Shown: positions 45,776 through 59,250, counted from the first letter of the stretch. The stretch: DNA of 64,000 bases from Chionoecetes opilio (GCA_016584305.1 JACEEZ010001253.1:1-64000), one strand, 5' to 3'. Program-made: numbers and translations. Notes: generated by a model from the sequence alone, not told the origin.

Positions 45776-46447
45776 ATAACTAAGTCGGATGCGGCGAACC
45801 ACACCAGAAGCCTTGAAGATATCATGTATTCGCCTCTGTAAGTCAAGGCCTGGGGGACACGTTGGACACGAAGCAAGGTAAATGTCCAACGTAGAAGGCC
45901 CCTAGGCGAAGGCTCGTCTCCAATCCCCGTCCTGCGTCCCTTAAAGGGTGGACCGCCCAGGACCGAGGAGGCTGAGGAGGAAGGGGCGGCTGCCCGCTCG
46001 TGCCACGTCGGGTCGGAAAGGCGCCAGAGTGGAAATGAGAGGATCCCATGGGAGATGCGAGCGACAAGCGGACGTCAGGGAGAGAGGCAGGCCGGAGGTT
46101 AAATTAATTGATTGAGCTCATAAACAAAATTATTCACTTCCCCACGCCCCCACCCAAAACGGAGGTCCCCAACAAATCGGAAGCTGTCTGTTGGGGAAGG
46201 ACCTCACCCAACAGCCAGGGTAAGCAGGGGAAGTATACGCTTCGGTTCTGATCTAGTGTGTGGTGGCAGCCGCGGGACCGATGCGGTGCCCACAGGCAAC
46301 CTCCTAGGCCCAGCCAACGCACAAATGACCAGCCGATTGACCAGGGGGTGCCACACTGGGACCTTCCCGTCATTACCCCAAACCCCCCTACCAAAGGAAG
46401 CGTGTTGCCCACCTAAGGGGAACTACAACCCGCCCGCGGTGGACTAA

Positions 46448-49400
46448 TATAATGTCGGTATATGTAGAGAATTATCTGGTATGAGTTATAATTGGATACT
46501 TCCAGCTTTGTACACATTATGAGAGGTCCAGTAAGGAGCGTAGAGATTACAACCAAGTACAATGAATGTCTTGAGCACAGCCAGGGAGGGTCGGATGGGC
46601 GAGTGGCAGAGAGTAGTTTGTGCGTCGATGTCCGAGGTCTTCTCCCCCCTCCCTTCTTCCTGTTCCTTTTCTATCCTCGGTGGAACGTGTTGTTGTCTCC
46701 TTGGATGATTCTTGAATAATGGGATTTAACACTGCACAATGCTCGATCCACTATACAAACAGTACCTGGCCCTACTTGGAATCAAGCGTTGTGGAATTGC
46801 ATTAGACATGGTTCACGGACTGTCAAGATAGCAGGAAAGATAAACGTATAATTATATATTACTTTTACATTAGATATATAATTATATGTTTATAATGTTC
46901 ATAAAAATACACTGATCTTTTGATGTTAAGTACATGAAAATATAATGTATGAGTTAGTTGTAGTACTTGTTACACTTGTGTGATAATAGTTGCTAATTCA
47001 ATACTAATAGTGAGCAAGTTAAATATATATGGTAGGAGTGATATGACTGACATTGCTCGGGCCGCTATATAATCTGCCTCAAATTAGCCACATAGAATTA
47101 CTAGGAATAAACAAAATGGTCACACCTAACTAAAGGCTAAATACATATATAAAATATAAACTATAAAACTTCCCAAAGCTTAATTCCTACGCTAAAAGTG
47201 AGTAAACTCTGGTAGCTATTACACAGAAAAACTATGGAAAAAAATGGATTACAAAATGTTCAACATCAAGGAAAAATACATGGCCCCGAGGGAAAAATTA
47301 TATACATATATGTGTCAGTACTAGTGTGGGTAAATCCCATAATGTGCCAAAACATGTTAATAAATTTTAAGTGTAAGGTGTAGCAAGTGTACGTGTACCG
47401 TAGACTTAGTAGCAAACTCAACTGTCAGCTAAGGTAGCTGTGAAATTACAGGGAAAAATTGAAAACTTAAAAATTTCAAGTAATAGAAATTGTAACTAAA
47501 TCTTCCAAGTAAAATGATAAAACCCTGAATGAGTCAAGTACATGACGAAGGCTCGTCTGACTGAGAGATGTGCTGTGTGCATAGTACTAACAATATATGT
47601 ACCTATAGTAATAGTACCGCGTCAGTAAAGAATGTAAGGGACTGTAGACATATAAGAAAAATTGACTAAGGACCTCGCTGATACAATCTGATGTGGGTGT
47701 ACCGAGTGGGGTTAACTGTGGTGTAAGTAACCTGTAATATGTAAATATATTAATATGTAATAGTCAAAAGGATAATTAACATAGGTAGAAACATCGTGGA
47801 TACACATGATGTGGTTGCATTGTGTGTATGTAGGCAAAGCTAAGTTTCGCAAACATACATTCATAAAATTAAAATAATGCAAGTTGATTGTGGAAAATAA
47901 ATTGACATCAGCGATATTGTGTAAAAACTGACTGGCCAGAGAAACTAGAAGCATGAATTATATTCGACATGGCGAACAATGTTATGAGAGATAAGTTATC
48001 TGGCAATCAATAGTTTCTGAGGGTCTGTATTAAGACAAGTAGTCATTCGTAACTTCTTGCGAGTTTGGAATTGTAGTAAGTAATGATCATGTTAGTTAGT
48101 TGTACTAGGCCAATTACAGTGAGCAGAATGTAGTCAAAGAGATGTGTGATCGTACGTCACGTACACATGCCGATGTGTAAAAGAGTTCTAGAGTAACTGC
48201 TTGTCATGCATATTAGTACCCTAGGTAATATGTTAGTAAGTACACAATCTCATTCATTAAAGTAGAGATCGTGGTACAACAGGAATAAACGTCAAGTAAT
48301 CATTCCTGTAGTGAAGGTAATTCATGTATACTAAGTTATGCATGCAGTTATGTTATCATGCAGTTAATACGAAGGAATAACATTCAAGGAAAAATATTGA
48401 ATTAGCAACAAATAGGTGTAGTATTTCATGCAAGTAAATAATGTATGGGAACAATAAGGCGAGTTAGTATGTATGTTCTAAATACATACAAGTCATGCAA
48501 TAAATTAATGTAATTTCAAACATAAGGGCAGTAAGAATTCCTTTAAATGAGGAAGTAAGTAAATAATGTCATGCAATGAGTAAGTGCGTAATAATTCCTT
48601 TCATTGAGGAGTAGTAAGTAATAATGTGATCATGCAACAATCCGTGCGAAATAATCCTTGAATTGTGGAGTGTTAAAGTAAATAATGATATAATGCTATG
48701 CACTTGTGGTGTTTTCAACTCTAACTCTAAATAATAGTATTCTAATGTGAAGAGTTATATGTCATACATTAGTGTTTTTCTATCGTGCCTAGAGTTAACA
48801 AGGTAAAATGCAATTATATTCTTTTCTATAGTTGGTCAGAATAATATGGAGCTAAACCAAAAAAATATTCGTTAAAAACATCAATGTAAAGTATTTTCAA
48901 GAGGTTTATAACATTGGCTTGGTGTTGTTGTGTAGACATTTTCTAAAAAAATAGAACAACACACAAAAAATTCAGAATACGGTAATTGTAATTATCAGGT
49001 GAACTGAATAAAATGTAATGATATGGGAATGTATGGAAGTATGACACTACATGTTTCTCCGTGTTGTGATCGCAATTTGTCGACGGTATAATCAATTGGT
49101 AGCAGTTTGTGTGTCATCATTAACTACAGGTTGTGTCCTGGGTATAAAAAAATTAGGTTTGGTAAAGCAGCATCTGTATCTAATCCCTTGTACTCGAAAC
49201 ATAATGCGCGACCGTGTATGTAGTTAAGACGTCTCAAACTAAACAATCACGAAAAAAACAGAGAACATTACAGGCAATCGGGTAAGGATCGGTAACAAGG
49301 AACTTCGACAGTGACTGACATGCTCGCTCGGGCACGCTAGTTAATGCATTTATGTCAATCTCAGGAGTTTGCACTGGTGCAGTAGTAATTATGAACTCCA

Positions 49401-51425
49401 TAAAGTAGTAAAACAGTAGTAAAGTGCATCATAAGTGGTTTAATCAGTAGTAAAATGTGCACTTCGTACCGAGTTATGTCTCAGGAATTGTTTAATATAT
49501 GCATTACGTTGAAAAAAAATAGTGTGGGAATTACCGTGGTTCTAAAAATTCGCCTTGTGTAAAAAGGATAGTTATATGTTTGCTGAAAATTTTGACTAAA
49601 GTGTCCTAACGGTATCTGAAAAGATGCTAGTTACCGTAGCCATTGTAATGTAAACTTAAATGTATGTTAAAATAGCACTATAATATTCTAACGTTGAAAT
49701 CGTCGTGTATGTGAAATCACTGTGTTAACTCTAAATATACCTGCTCACCTAAAACTGGTTAAAGCAAACTCACTTAGCTGGTAGCTACTCGTTATTGGTG
49801 TAGATAGGTGAGGCTCCAGGTGAGTGATGGAATGAAACACAGCGTGGGCGAGTGCCCAGGTTGATGATGGGTGTAGTACAGTCACCGGAGATCCACATTC
49901 CTGTCAAAGAAGAATTCTAAGAAAAAATATTTACATATACATACACATAAGAAATATGCTAAAAATACTCCAGACATTTGTGTGGTGATGCACGCGCTTA
50001 AGTCGTAAGGCTGAGGAAACGGCTGGTAGTGGCGGTCGGTAGTGACACTGTGTGGGTAGGTCAGTCAGCATTTTTGTGAGGGCGTTAGGGTGATGGCTGT
50101 GTAGCGGAATGTCGGCAGGCGGGATGTGGGCTGCTGTGGTTTGCATGTGCGGGGGGTAAATGTGTGTGGCACTGGTCCATGGACGAGAGATCTGTGTTGC
50201 GTATCCGAAAGCTGCTACGTTGAGCCATGAAACGAGATGGAGTTTGTAGATCTGTAGGGCTGGACAGTCGCCGTGTAGAACGTTTATATCTTGACTCTGG
50301 AGAGATGCAGGACGTGATCTGTCTGTAACAGCGCGGTTGTCGGGTGGCAGTGTGATGTGGTGGTCGACCTGTGACGAAACAATTGCTGAGTTGCGTAATT
50401 TGTGTCCTGCCTCTCTCTCTCCATCTTGTATTGCTTGTAGTTATTGATAGTAGAAAGTAATACTTTAGTCGCTGTGGCTTGTGTTGCGTGGTTACGGAGG
50501 TGTGGCCATGTTGATGGTCGGGTGTGGTTGTACTGGCTGGATGTGGGTTTGAAGAAGGAGAGACCCTCCGGCGATTCAATAATCTTGATAATCTTGGTAG
50601 AACGTAGAGAAGCGGTAGAATGGCCAGAGTTAGTTAAAACTCTTGTAGAGGCTTTTTGTTGAACTTGCTTGGCCGTAGAATGCGTTGGGTGTCGTAACAC
50701 GCGTTATGGTGTATAAGACTGATAAAAAGCAGTCACACACCGCTTATGCACCATTATAAGTGTGATTATTACCACCGCGTATGGCACCATTTAATACTCT
50801 GTAAACGGTGTTGAACCACCGCTGTACACCATTTATAAGTCGTATATTGTAGAGGACTATATGGGTATGAGTTAAAATTGTACTTCAGCTTGTACAAATT
50901 TATTAGGAGGTCCAGTAAGGAGCCGTAGAGATTACAACGCAAAGTACAATGAATGTCTTGAGCAACCAGGGACGTGTCGGAATGGGGCGAGTGAGCAGAG
51001 CGTGTCTTGTAGCGTGATGTCCGAGGTCTTCTCACCCTCCCTGGCTTCTTTTCCTTTCTATCCTCGGTGAGTGTTGTTGTCTCTTTGTTGATTCTTGAAT
51101 AATGGAGAATTAACACTGCACAATGCTGATCCATACAACAGTCCTTTGGCCCCTACTTCGGATCAAGCGTTGTGAATGAAAGATCGACATGGTTCCCACG
51201 GACGCAAGTATAGCAGGAAAAAGATTAAACGTATAATATATATACTTACATAGATATATAATTGAATGTTTTATAATGTTTCTAAAATACACTGATTCTT
51301 TGATGTTAAGTACGGAAAATATAAGTAGGTAGTTGTAGTATTGTTACACTTGTGTGATAATAGTTGTCATTCAATAATAATAGTGATGCAAGTTAATATA
51401 TAGGTTAGGAGTGATACTGACTGAC
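46448..51425. mobile_element. Unrecognised LTR-type element, copy 1
   Basis: This is the same structure as 54,320-59,250. Direct terminal repeats lie at 46,448-47,051 and 50,834-51,425, and the interior is about 3.8 kb. The flanks read ACTAA (left) and ACCAA (right), against a perfect ACTCA pair in copy 2. The interior is AT-rich with no pol. See copy 2 for a fuller account. Confidence 0.6.
47052..49900. other. AT-rich interior of the LTR-type element, copy 1
   Basis: No domain is recognised. From about 48,300 to 48,690 there is a degenerate tandem repeat built on CATGCAA, AAGTGCGTAATAATTCCTTT and GAGGAGTAAGTAAATAATGT-type words, with a period near 60-75 bases. The same block recurs at about 56,200-56,560 in copy 2. 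Confidence 0.6.
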
Positions 51426-51770
51426 ACCAACTCCCAGATAGAGGGGCGGGTGGGAATATAAAGGATGCACGCACGGCAAACAGCGTGGGGAGCGGAAACG
51501 TGAAGTTAAAAGGAAGAGGAGAAGCGGAGACGGAGAGAAGGGTCTCACGGGCCTAGAAGAATCGCCTAAGAAAGGAGCGAAAGGGGGGAGGAAGCATAAA
51601 GGCGACTCACGGAAGGCTCCACCTCCAGTGGACGAAGGGGGGGCGCTCGGGTCCACGAGGCGCGGCCACCGAACCAACAATGGCAGCAGGCCGCCAGAGT
51701 AGGTGGCCGCCGTCGACCACCGCTTCAAGCCCGCCAAACCGACAAAGGTGACTCCCCACAGCGGGGTCGT

Positions 51771-53000
51771 TGATGAGAGGACTAGAGTCTTCCCAGTTTG
51801 CACGTAATCCACGAAATTGGAGGATGAAGATGTTATTCGGCGTGAAAGATGATGCAGAGAAAGCCTTAGGCTGTCGGACGGCGCATTTTGAAAGCCCAGC
51901 ATTCTTTTTTCTGTATTGGTAGAAATGTAAACTTACTTTTGCCTTTACTTTGTTACAATGTTGATTGGTGCGTTCGTGTATATCCGGTGGTGTAATCGGG
52001 ATTCTCACACGACGAGGATCCCGCGGCAGTAGTAGGACTACCGTATGTCCCACCAAGGATGCCGATTTTACTGTCAGTGATTTACTACTTAAGTTTTATT
52101 GAAACTCCCGACCGAGGGTCTGGAGATGCTTATTAGCATGGCTATCAACTACTGTGTGTCCATAAGTGATGAAACAACCTTCGCCATCAGCGTGATGTAA
52201 AGCTGTGTCCGCTAACGCTTCAGTGGTGGTAACAGGGCATGATATTAGGAGTCATGTCAGTACTCCAACACCTATCAGTAGGTGTATCTGTACCTCAATT
52301 CCATCCCCCTCCTGCTCAGATTGAGATTTTAGACGTGAGGGACGCCCACTGAATCTAAGGACTAGTGGAACTGCGCGTTCGCTTCTGAGACTCCTTAGTA
52401 GGAACATAAGAACATAAGAAAATAAGGAGAGACAAGAGGGCCGCGAGGCCTACACGTGGATAGTTCCTGTGAATGTTGTTTTGGGATCTCTTAGAGGAGG
52501 AACGTCACTGTTGTTATATTTCCCGTGTGCGCATGCACTACACGAGAGGTGGTTGGAGGTCCTTATGAGAGGAGTCAGCAGACTCCACAGAATCGCAGGT
52601 CAATAGCGAGAACTTATTATTCACTGGGGATGGATTGAGTAGGTTTAAGAGAATGGGGTGGAGGAAACTTAGCAGCAGGTGATTAGGCGTTCCGTAGTTG
52701 AAGAAGCCAGCAGTATCGCGGATGGTAGGTTCATGCTTCCTCCCACGCCTGCTGTCTGTAGAAAGTTCTCTCTGGCGCTCCCAAGACTGATACAAAGGTT
52801 GGGGAGTGGCCAATAAAGGATGTCTTCTTCTAATTGTATGTCCCCACCACTTTCGAGAACTCGGTGGGTGCGCATCACGGCCAGTGGAAGCAGTGTAGGG
52901 TGTTGAATTACAGTCAGCGTGACATGTGAACCCAAACGGCCGAAGCGGCAACCACAGCGAGGATGAGGAATTACAAACACTTATTGCCGTGGCCGCAGCA
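51771..53000 (-). pseudogene. Jockey ORF1/ORF2 fragment, tandem copy 1
   Basis: Homologous to 59,590-60,815 and to 43.93-45.08 kb. The knuckle region appears as HADCNSTPYTASTGRDAHPP (about 52,860-52,925) in broken frames. The ORF1 tail and the start of ORF2 (LQFRGLRANWEDS) lie near 51,780-51,850. An insertion of about 70 bases (52,402-52,471) begins AACATAAGAACATAAGAAAA. It has more frame breaks than copy 2. Confidence 0.75.
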
Positions 53001-54319
53001 AAGCACGCTACCTTTATTTAACAACTATAGGATTCGCGACAGTAATTAAGTATTCATCGAGTTGCTCTTTATAATTCACATTACGGTAACGACGAGCACA
53101 AAGATATTACGTAAAAAGACAGTGAAGGTGATAAATAATGTATAAATAATGAGAACAAATGAGGGTCGCTCACATGGTGGCTATGCCGAGCTGCCTCTTG
53201 ACTGAGGAATGGCAGGCTGCTTCCTGACGGAGAAAAAATCCATGTTCGCTTACATGGGAGATGCATTACACCGATATTGTGGAGGACAGTGCCACCTGAC
53301 GAAGAACAAAACAGGTCAGTGAGAGAGCCGATGCCTCAGCTTGGCTCGCTTCCCCGTGACTGAGGTGTGTCAGGCGGCCTCATGACGGAGAAAATAACAT
53401 GCTGCCGTTACATGTTGAGATACCCGCGCTGCCGGTGACATGGAGTCGGAGTGCAAGGCAAGGCCTCCTGACAGAACGCCAGCCCTGTATACATGAACAG
53501 TAACAAGCAAAGCTACGCTTCTTGATTTACAAGAAGATTCGTCTCTCATCGAGTGTTAGTGGGTGCTTATATTTATTTCACATTACTGGGTAATAAGACG
53601 CAAAGAATGCTTAAGAAAGACAGGAAGATGAGAAAAAAATGTATAAATGATGAAGATGAGTGGTTAAACCACCCAGAGTATCCTACGGCGAATTAATCCG
53701 CCACGGAAATCTCCGGCCGTGGGGTCGGCGCGGGGAGAGGCAGGAAGCCAGGAGCAAGCTGTTGCCTCTCCTCGCGGCGGGATGAAATGAAAAGTAAACT
53801 TCGTACCTCTGGCGCGCGGACCGCTCTGGCCGGTCTGGGGACTGGGCTAGTCCGGGCGGTCAGTTTTGCGAGGCAGTTTTAGAACGGTTCAGCCCAGTCC
53901 CGTCCGGTCCGACCCATATAGCAGGAACCACCTTGGACCAGTGTGGGCGGAGAAAAACTGGCGCATTGGCGCCACTACAGTCAGCGTGAAGGCGACCAGG
54001 AGCTTTCGTGTGCTGTAAGACATGAAAACCATGATGGCCGAACATAAGACTAAAGTATCACAGGCGTGGAGTGAGTTGTAAGTCTTCCCAAAACCCAACC
54101 TCCAGGGGTAGCGGGAAGTATACGTTCGTTGCCTTGTGTGGTGGCAGCCGCGGACCGATGCGGTGCCCACCAGGCAACCTCCGCTAGGCCCTAGCCAACG
54201 CATGACCAGCCGATTGATCCAGCGGGGCCACACTGGACCTCCCGTCTTACCCCAACCCCCCTACCAAAGGAGCGTGTTGCCCACCGAAGGGAACTACAAC
54301 CCGCCCCGCGGTGGACTCA

Positions 54320-54914
54320 TATAAGTCGGTATATTGTAGAGACTTATCTGGTATGAGTTAAATTGGTACTTCCAGCTTTGTACACATTTATTTAGAGTCC
54401 AGTAAGGAGCGTAGAGATTACAACCAAGTACAATGAATGTCTTGAGCACAGCCAGGGAGTGTCGGATGGGGCGAGTGAGCAGAGCGTGTTTGTAGCGTCG
54501 ATGTCCGAGGTCTTCTCCCCCTCCCTGGCTTCTGTTCCTTTTCTATCCTCGGTGGAAGTGTTGTTGTCTCCTTTGTTGATTCTTGAATAATGGGATTAAC
54601 ACTGCACAATGCTGATTCCATACAACAGTCCTTTGGCCTACTTGGATCAAGCGTTGTGAATGCAAGCTAGACATGGTTCCCACGGACGAAAGATAGCAGG
54701 AAAAGATAAACGTATAATTATATATACTTTACATAGATATATAATTATATGTTTATAATGTTTCTAAAAATACACTGATTCTTTTGATGTTAAGTACATG
54801 AAAATATAATGTATGGTAGTTGTAGTACTTGTTACACTTGTGTGATAATAGTTGTAATTCAATAATAATAGTGATGCAAGTTAATATATATGTTAGGAGT
54901 GATAACTGACTGAC
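54320..54914. repeat. Left terminal direct repeat of the LTR-type element
   Basis: Begins TATAAGTCGGTATATTGTAG and ends AGTGATAACTGACTGAC. It contains TTCTCCCCCTCCCTGGCTTC (about 54,513) and an AT-rich 3' part. Outside it diverge ACTCA on the left and ATTGCTCGGG (interior) on the right. Confidence 0.7.
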
Positions 54915-57699
54915 ATTGCTCGGGCCGCTATATAATTTGTCCTCAAATTAGTCACATAAGAATTAGCTAGGGAATAACAAATGGTACACCTAACTAAAGG
55001 CTAAATACATATATAAAATATAAACTATAAACTTCCCAAAGCTTAATTCCTATCGCTAAAAGTGAGTAAACTCTGAGCTAAATACACAGAAAAATATGGA
55101 AAACAATGGATTACAAAATGTTCAACATCAAAGAAAATTACATGGCCGAGAAAATTATATACATATATGTGTCAGTACTAGTGTGGGTAAATCCATAATG
55201 TGCAAATATCACTGTTAATAAATGTTAAGTGTAAGGTGTAGCAAGTGTACGTGTACCGTAGACTGTAGCTAGCAAACTCAACTGTCAGCTAAGGTAGCTG
55301 TGAAAATTACAGGGAAAAATTGAAAACTTAAAATTTCAAGTAAAGAAATTGTAAACTTAAATCTTCAAGTAAATGATAAAAACCCTGAATGAGTCAAGTA
55401 ATGACGAAGGCTCGTCTGACTGTAGAGCTGCTGCTGTGTGCATAGTATAACAATATATGTACCTACTAGTAATAGTACTGCGTCAGTAAAAGAATGTAAG
55501 GGACTGTAGACATATAAGGAAAAATTGACAAGACCTCGCCTGATACAATCTGTGTGGGTGTACCAGTGTGGGTAACTGTGGTGTAAGTAACCTAGTAATA
55601 TGTAAATATATTAATATGTAATAGTCAAAATGGATAATTAACATAGGTAGAAACATCGCTGGATACACATTAATGTGGTTGCATTGTGTGTAGGCAAAGC
55701 TAAGTTTGCCAAACATCATTCATAAATTAAAATAATGCAAAGTTATTGTGGAAAATAAATTGACATCAGCGAGTGTAAAAACTGACTGGCAGAGAAACTG
55801 ACTGAATTATTATTCGACATTGGCGAACAATGTTATGAGAGATAAGGTTATCTGTGTCAATCAATATTTTCTGAGGTCTGTATTAAGACAAGTAGTCATT
55901 CGTAACTTCTCTGCGAGTTTGAATTTGTTAGTAAGTAATGATACATGGTTAGTTAGTTGTACATAGGCAATACATGTGAGCAGAATGTAGTTCAAAGAGA
56001 TGTGTGATCGTACGTCACGTACATCATGCAGATGTGTAAAGAGTTATAGAGTAACTGCTTGTCATGCATATAGTACCTAGTTTAATATGTTAGTAAGTAC
56101 ACAATCCTATCATTCAAGTAGTGATCGTGGTACAACAGGAATAACGTAAGTAAATCATTCCTGTAGTGAATGTAATTCATGTATACTAAGTTATGCATGC
56201 AGTTATGTTATCATGCAGTTAATACGTAAGGAATTAATTCAAGGAAAAATATGTAATTTATGCAACAAATAAGTGTTAGTATTTCATGCAAGTAAATAAT
56301 GTATGGTAACAATAAGTGAGTTAGTATGTATGTTAATACATAACAATGTCATGCAAGTAATTAATGTATTTCAACATTAAGTGCGTAAGAATTCCTTTAA
56401 ATGAGGAATGTAAGTAAATAATGTCATGCAATGATAAGTGCGTAATAATTCCTTTCATTGAGGAGAGTAAGTAAATAATGTGATCATGCAACAATACGTG
56501 CGAAATAATTCCTTGAATTGTGGAGTGTAAGTAAATAATTATATAATGCTATGCACTGTGGTGCAACTTTAACTCTAATATAATAGTATTCTAATGTGAA
56601 GAGTTATCTGTCATACATTAGTGTTTCTATCGTGCTAGAGTTACAAGGTAAAATGCAATTATATTCTTTTCTATAGTTGGTCAGAATAATATGTAGCTAA
56701 ACCAAAAAAATATTCGTAAAACATCAATGTAAAGTATTTTCAAGAGCGTTTATAACATTGGCTTGGTGTGTTGTGTAGACATTTTCTAAAAATAGAACAA
56801 CACACAATAAAATTCAGAATACATGGTAATTGTAAATTAATCAGGTGAACTGATATAAAATGTAATGATATGGAATGGTATGGAATGGTATGACACTACT
56901 GTTTTTCCGTGTGTGATCGCAATTTGTGACGGTAATCATTGGTAGCAGTGTGTGTGTCATCATTAACTACAGGTGTGTCCTGTGTATAAAAATTAGTGTT
57001 TGGTAAAGCATCATCTGTATCTAATCCTCTTGTTACTCGAAAATTAATTCGCGACCGTGTATGTAGTAAGACGTCTCAAACTAAACAATCACGAAAAAAC
57101 AGAGAACATTACAGGAATCAGGTTCAGGAATCGGTAACACTGAACTGTGACAGTGACTGACATTGCTCGCTCGGGCACGCTAGTTAATGCATTTATGTCA
57201 ATCTCAGGAGTTTGCACTGGTGCAGTAGTAATTATGAACTCATAAAGTAGTAAACAGTAGTAAAGGTGCACTCATAAAGTGGTAATTCAGTAGTAAATGT
57301 GCACTCGTAAGAGTTATGTCTCCAGGAATTGTAATATATGCATTACTGTTGAAAAAAAATAGTGTGGGAATACCGTGGTCTAAAAATTCGCCTTGTGTAA
57401 AAAGGATAGTTATATGTTTGCTGAAAATTATGACTAAAGTGTCCTAACGGTATCTGAACAGATGCAGTTACCGTAGCCATTGTAATGTAAACTTAAATGT
57501 ATGTTAAAATAGCACTATAATATTTCTAACGTTGAAATCGTCCGTGTATGTGAAATCACTGTGTTAACTCTAAATATACCTGCTCACCTAAAACTGTAAA
57601 GCAACTACTTAGCTGGTAGCTACTCGTATTGGTGTATGATAGGTGAGGTCCAGGTGAGTGATGGATGAAACACAGCGTGGGCGAGTGCCCAGGATGATG

Positions 57700-58400
57700 G
57701 GTGTAGTACAGTCACCGGAGATACACATTCTGTCAAAGAAGAATTCTAAGAAAAAAATATTTACATATACATACACATAAGAAATATGAATAAAATACTC
57801 AGACATTTGTGTGGTGATGCACGCGCTTAAGTCCGTAGCTGAGGAACGGCTGGTAGTGGCGGTAGGTAGTGACACTGTGTGGTAGTGTCAAGTCAGCATT
57901 TTTGTGAGGGCGGTAGGGTGATGGGCTGTGTCAGCGGAATGTTCGGCAGGCGGTGATGTGGGCTGCTGTTGTGTTGCTATGTAGCGGGAGGGGTAACTGT
58001 GTTGCACTGGTCCATGACGAGATGATCTGTGTTGCGTATCGAAGCTGCTACGTTGAGCCATGACGAGATGGAGTATTGTAGATTTGTAGGGCTGGACAGT
58101 TGCATGTAGAACGTTTATATCTTGACTGTGGAGAGATGCGAGACGTTTCTGTCTGTAACAGCGCGGTGTCGGGTGGCAGTGTTGATGTGGGGTCGACCTT
58201 GTGACGAAACAATTTGCTGAGTTGCGTGAAGTGTTGTCTGCCTCTCTCTCTCCATCTGTAGTTGCTTGTAGTTATTGATAGTAGAAGTAATACTTGTAGT
58301 CGCTGGCTGGCTTGTGTTGCGTTGGTTACGGAGGTTGCCATGTTGATGGTCGTGGTTGTGGTTGTACTGGCTGGCTGTGGTTGTTTGAAGAAGATCGGCG
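57700..58400 (-). CDS. Possible Ser/Thr/Gln-rich frame of the LTR-type element, unrecognised
   Basis: Read leftward from an ATG at 58,341, the sequence is MATSVTNATQASQRLQVLLL, then a WRERGRQHFTQ-like stretch, then Pro/Thr/Ser/His-rich sequence. The frame is broken by indels, and in copy 1 the homologous frame (50,085-50,579) stays open for 164 codons in a different register. In an LTR element on the minus strand this would lie at the gag position. I see no zinc knuckle, protease or other domain, so a coding role is unproven. Confidence 0.25.
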
Positions 58401-58514
58401 TATAATCTTGATAATCTTGGTAGAACGTAGAGAAGCTGTAGAATGGCCAGAGTTAGTTAAACTCTTGTAGAGGCTTTTTGTAGAACTTGCTTGTAGAATG
58501 CGTTGGGTGTCGTT

Positions 58515-58653
58515 AACACCGCGTTATGGTGTTATAAGACTGATAAAATCAGTCACCACCGCTTATGTCACCATTTATAAGTCGTTATATTACCACCGCG
58601 TATGGCACCATTTATATATCTCTGTAACGGTTGAACCACCGCTGTACACCATT
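58515..58653. repeat. Short minisatellite beside the right terminal repeat
   Basis: About three units of ACCACCGC(T/G)TATG(T/G)CACC followed by ATTTATAAGTCG-like sequence, spaced about 40-47 bases. The last unit runs into the terminal repeat, whose first bases (TATAAGTCGG) are part of the repeated word. The same array is in copy 1 at about 50,700-50,833. Confidence 0.7.
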
Positions 58654-59250
58654 TATAAGTCGGTATATTGTAGAGACTTATCTGGTATGAGTTAAATTGG
58701 TACTTCCAGCTTTGTACACATTTATTTAGAGTCCAGTAAGGAGCGTAGAGATTACAACCAAGTACAATGAATGTCTTGAGCACAGCCAGGGAGTGTCGGA
58801 TGGGGCGAGTGAGCAGAGCGTGTTTGTAGCGTCGATGTCCGAGGTCTTCTCCCCCCTCCCTGGCTTCTGTTCCTTTTCTATCCTCGGGGGAAGTGTTGTT
58901 TTTCTCCTTTGTTGATTCTTGAATAATGGGATTAACACTGCACAATGCTGATTCCATACAACAGTCCTTTGGCCTACTTGGATCAAGCGTTGTGAATGCA
59001 AGCTAGACATGGTTCCCACGGACGAAAGATAGCAGGAAAAGATAAACGTATAATTATATATACTTTACATAGATATATAATTATATGTTTATAATGTTTC
59101 TAAAAATACACTGATTCTTTTGATGTTAAGTACATGAAAATATAATGTATGGTAGTTGTAGTACTTGTTACACTTGTGTGATAATAGTTGTAATTCAATA
59201 ATAATAGTGATGCAAGTTAATATATATGTTAGGAGTGATAACTGACTGAC
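58654..59250. repeat. Right terminal direct repeat of the LTR-type element
   Basis: Almost base-for-base the same as 54,320-54,914 across its full length, with only a few changes near 58,850-58,910. High identity implies a recent insertion or gene conversion. ACTCA follows it immediately. Confidence 0.7.

Larger units (their letters stand above)
40010..46080 (-). mobile_element. Nearly full-length Jockey-clade LINE, decayed
   Basis: Read leftward: a GC-rich probable 5' untranslated region (about 46,070-45,780), ORF1 with zinc knuckles (45,775-43,990) and ORF2 with endonuclease, reverse transcriptase, RNase H and a C-terminal zinc motif (43,985-40,205). The 3' region ends CTCAAAAACTTAATATCATC plus a short ATCT-type tail (about 40,010-40,030). 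About 6 kb is usual for this clade. The tail touches the minisatellite at 40,008, which marks the insertion point. I could not find a target duplication. Frameshifts occur throughout. Confidence 0.8.
46217..54089. repeat. Tandem unit, copy 1 (about 7.9 kb)
   Basis: This segment is repeated almost collinearly at 54,099-61,888. Anchor matches are GTGGTGGCAGCCGCGG (46,260 and 54,139), GACTGACATTGCTCGGGCCG (47,046 and 54,908), CAACTCCCAGATAGAGGGGC (51,428 and 59,254) and CATAAGACTAAAGTATCACA (54,043 and 61,846). The copies differ chiefly by single-base insertions and deletions. Copy 1 appears the noisier one, judging by broken frames in the shared ORF1 fragment. Confidence 0.9.
54320..59250. mobile_element. 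Unrecognised LTR-type retroelement, 4.9 kb, copy 2
   Basis: Near-identical direct repeats (54,320-54,914 and 58,654-59,250, 595 and 597 bases) bound a 3.74-kb interior. The outer flanks are a perfect 5-bp pair, ACTCA (54,315-54,319 and 59,251-59,255), which is what retroviral-type integration leaves. The repeat ends are TATAAGTCGG...GACTGAC. They do not have the usual TG...CA, although TGTCAGTCAG appears if the right end is read on the minus strand with one more base. The interior has no reverse transcriptase, integrase or protease that I can recognise. A minus-strand Ser/Thr/Gln-rich frame lies near its right end. I infer a non-autonomous element, possibly oriented on the minus strand. Confidence 0.6.
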
